NCBI GenBank assembly: GCA_050014415.1
Contig: JBEKDJ010000331.1
Span: 1 to 5,651, forward strand
DNA: 5,651 nt
Direction of reading: 5' to 3'
DNA from: JBEKDJ01 sp050014415
GTDB lineage: Bacteria > Desulfobacterota > BSN033 > UBA1163
Shown here: positions 5,057-5,651 of the stretch, in pieces
Position numbering within the stretch: the first letter of the stretch is position 1
How the letters are laid out: every line of letters begins with the position of its first letter
The notes under the pieces: model-generated
The model's input: only the letters and a program-made list of their open reading frames with translations
What the model was told of the DNA's origin: nothing
Databases searched by the model: none
Program-made: the position numbers and the translations under genes

Positions 5057-5651
5057 TCACATCTTGGTTCCCCTGTCTCTCCGGGAAATCTGAAAAGCCT
5101 GAGCAGCCCTCAAATACGCAACAATCAGAGGATGAGGACTCCCGGGCTTCGAAGAAATCTGCGGCAGAAAAAGGGTAGCAACATAGAAGCGGTGATCGAA
5201 TAGTTCAACGATTCTGACCTCTCCATCAAGATCGAACCCTGTAATCTTGAGCTGTCCCTTACCGACCTCATCTCGAAACGTTGGATTGAGACCGTAGTTG
5301 CAGTGAAATTGCTCAGTGACTTCTTGCTGCCCATAAGCCTGATGGGCACGGGAGCCTGGTACAATCTTTATCGTCTGAGTTCTGCCAACAAGGGAACAGG
5401 CCAGTTTACTAATGATCGGTGTGGGGGCACCTGGCGCAGTTTCTTCGTGCTCTGCATCTTGGATACCCAACGCATTGCGTGCATACTCTACCAGAGCATG
5501 TTGAAAGCCTCCTCAGGTTGCAATGAACGGCCACCCCTTTTCACGGGCGGATTGGATAGCCCGAAGTGCACCATCCATGCTCTTGTATGGACTACCGGGA
5601 GCACACCACAGTGCGTCAAACCGCATTAATGTTGTCCCAATAAAACCATCT
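5057..5651 (-). CDS. CTP synthase C-terminal-region-related selenoprotein, 5' end outside the window
   Basis: 197 visible residues, counted from the first full codon (5648-5650). The family resembles the class I glutamine-amidotransferase domain of CTP synthase. Before the UGA I read LWCAPGSPYKSMDGALRAI (14-32), then GWPFIAT; after it GGFQHALVEYARNALGI, CSLVG, EVTEQFHCNYGLNP, GEVRIVELFDHRFYVATLF and PHPLIVAYLRAA. The usual relatives have GTCGGFQH, so TGA (5513-5515, residue 46) replaces the nucleophilic cysteine. A SECIS-like hairpin follows at 5482-5500. I therefore read residue 46 as selenocysteine. The canonical FHPE of the amidotransferase triad is replaced by LFLPQ, so the chemistry is not ordinary glutamine hydrolysis; no function is known to me. 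From memory the family is about 230-250 residues, so some 40-50 N-terminal residues lie beyond the right edge. The stop is also UGA (5057-5059), without a hairpin. The gene converges on the peptidase gene. Confidence 0.88.
5482..5500 (-). promoter_or_regulatory. Bacterial SECIS element
   Basis: In the mRNA, CAUGCUC and GAGUAUG form a 7-bp stem (one G-U pair) closing a five-base loop, UGGUA. The loop has a G in its first two bases and a GGU, and begins 19 nt after the UGA. This fits the bacterial SECIS rule of a G near the start of the apical loop about 16-37 nt downstream of the recoded codon. SelB would bind it to deliver Sec-tRNA. It lies inside the coding sequence, as is normal in bacteria. 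Confidence 0.82.
5513..5515 (-). other. In-frame UGA read as selenocysteine
   Basis: TGA stands between family-like sequence on both sides in one frame (FIAT before, GGFQHAL after) at the position of the catalytic cysteine. The nearby SECIS supports recoding and argues against a nonsense mutation. A sequencing change from TGC or TGT would mimic it, but would not explain the hairpin. Confidence 0.86.

Noticed and set aside
5057..5059. Second selenocysteine at the terminal TGA
   Set aside because: It falls after the end of the family's conserved region, no SECIS-like hairpin follows, and only three more sense codons precede a TAA.
5057..5470. Stand-alone 137-residue gene starting at TTG 5470
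   Set aside because: Family similarity runs without break upstream through TGA 5513-5515 to the window edge, so this is only the 3' part of the selenoprotein gene.
5303..5629. Plus-strand 108-residue open frame
   Set aside because: It is antisense to the selenoprotein gene and has no recognisable domain or ribosome site; the minus strand carries the family signal.

Overview
The window comes from a bacterium that appears to use selenocysteine. It reads as a defence-type gene cluster beside ordinary chromosomal genes. I cannot name the organism. An in-frame UGA with a bacterial-type SECIS hairpin, G/C-rich dispersed palindromes and a copy of a common 'TCATCCTGAAC' repeat would suit a Desulfobacterota-like or metagenomic selenium-using lineage, but that is inference only.

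Minus strand, about 3632 down to 1: a strong sigma70-like promoter (TTGACA-N17-TATTAT) drives a type I restriction-modification methyltransferase gene (hsdM). A G/C-rich perfect hairpin follows, then a class II Fic protein with a C-terminal winged helix, then a TIR-domain gene that runs off the left edge. All three genes point the same way and probably form one operon. No hsdS or hsdR is visible; if present they lie beyond position 1. The combination of an adenine methylase, a Fic enzyme and a TIR domain, all families found in prokaryotic immunity, is the main systems-level point of this half. This block is visibly more A+T-rich than the right half.

Positions 3555-3725 form an A+T-rich divergent intergenic region. 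A 10-bp inverted repeat is centred on the hsdM -10 box and may be an operator.

Plus strand, 3726-4976: a complete M24-family (Xaa-Pro aminopeptidase-like) metallopeptidase with all five metal ligands. Positions 4977-5056 are a short convergent gap holding a dispersed-repeat fragment.

Minus strand, 5651 down to 5057: the most striking gene. It encodes a relative of the CTP-synthase glutamine-amidotransferase domain. The codon at the catalytic cysteine position is TGA (5513-5515). The frame is open and family-like on both sides, and a 7-bp stem with a UGGUA loop lies 12 nt downstream, as expected of a bacterial SECIS. I read it as a selenoprotein with selenocysteine as nucleophile. Conventional gene calling would truncate it at an internal TTG.
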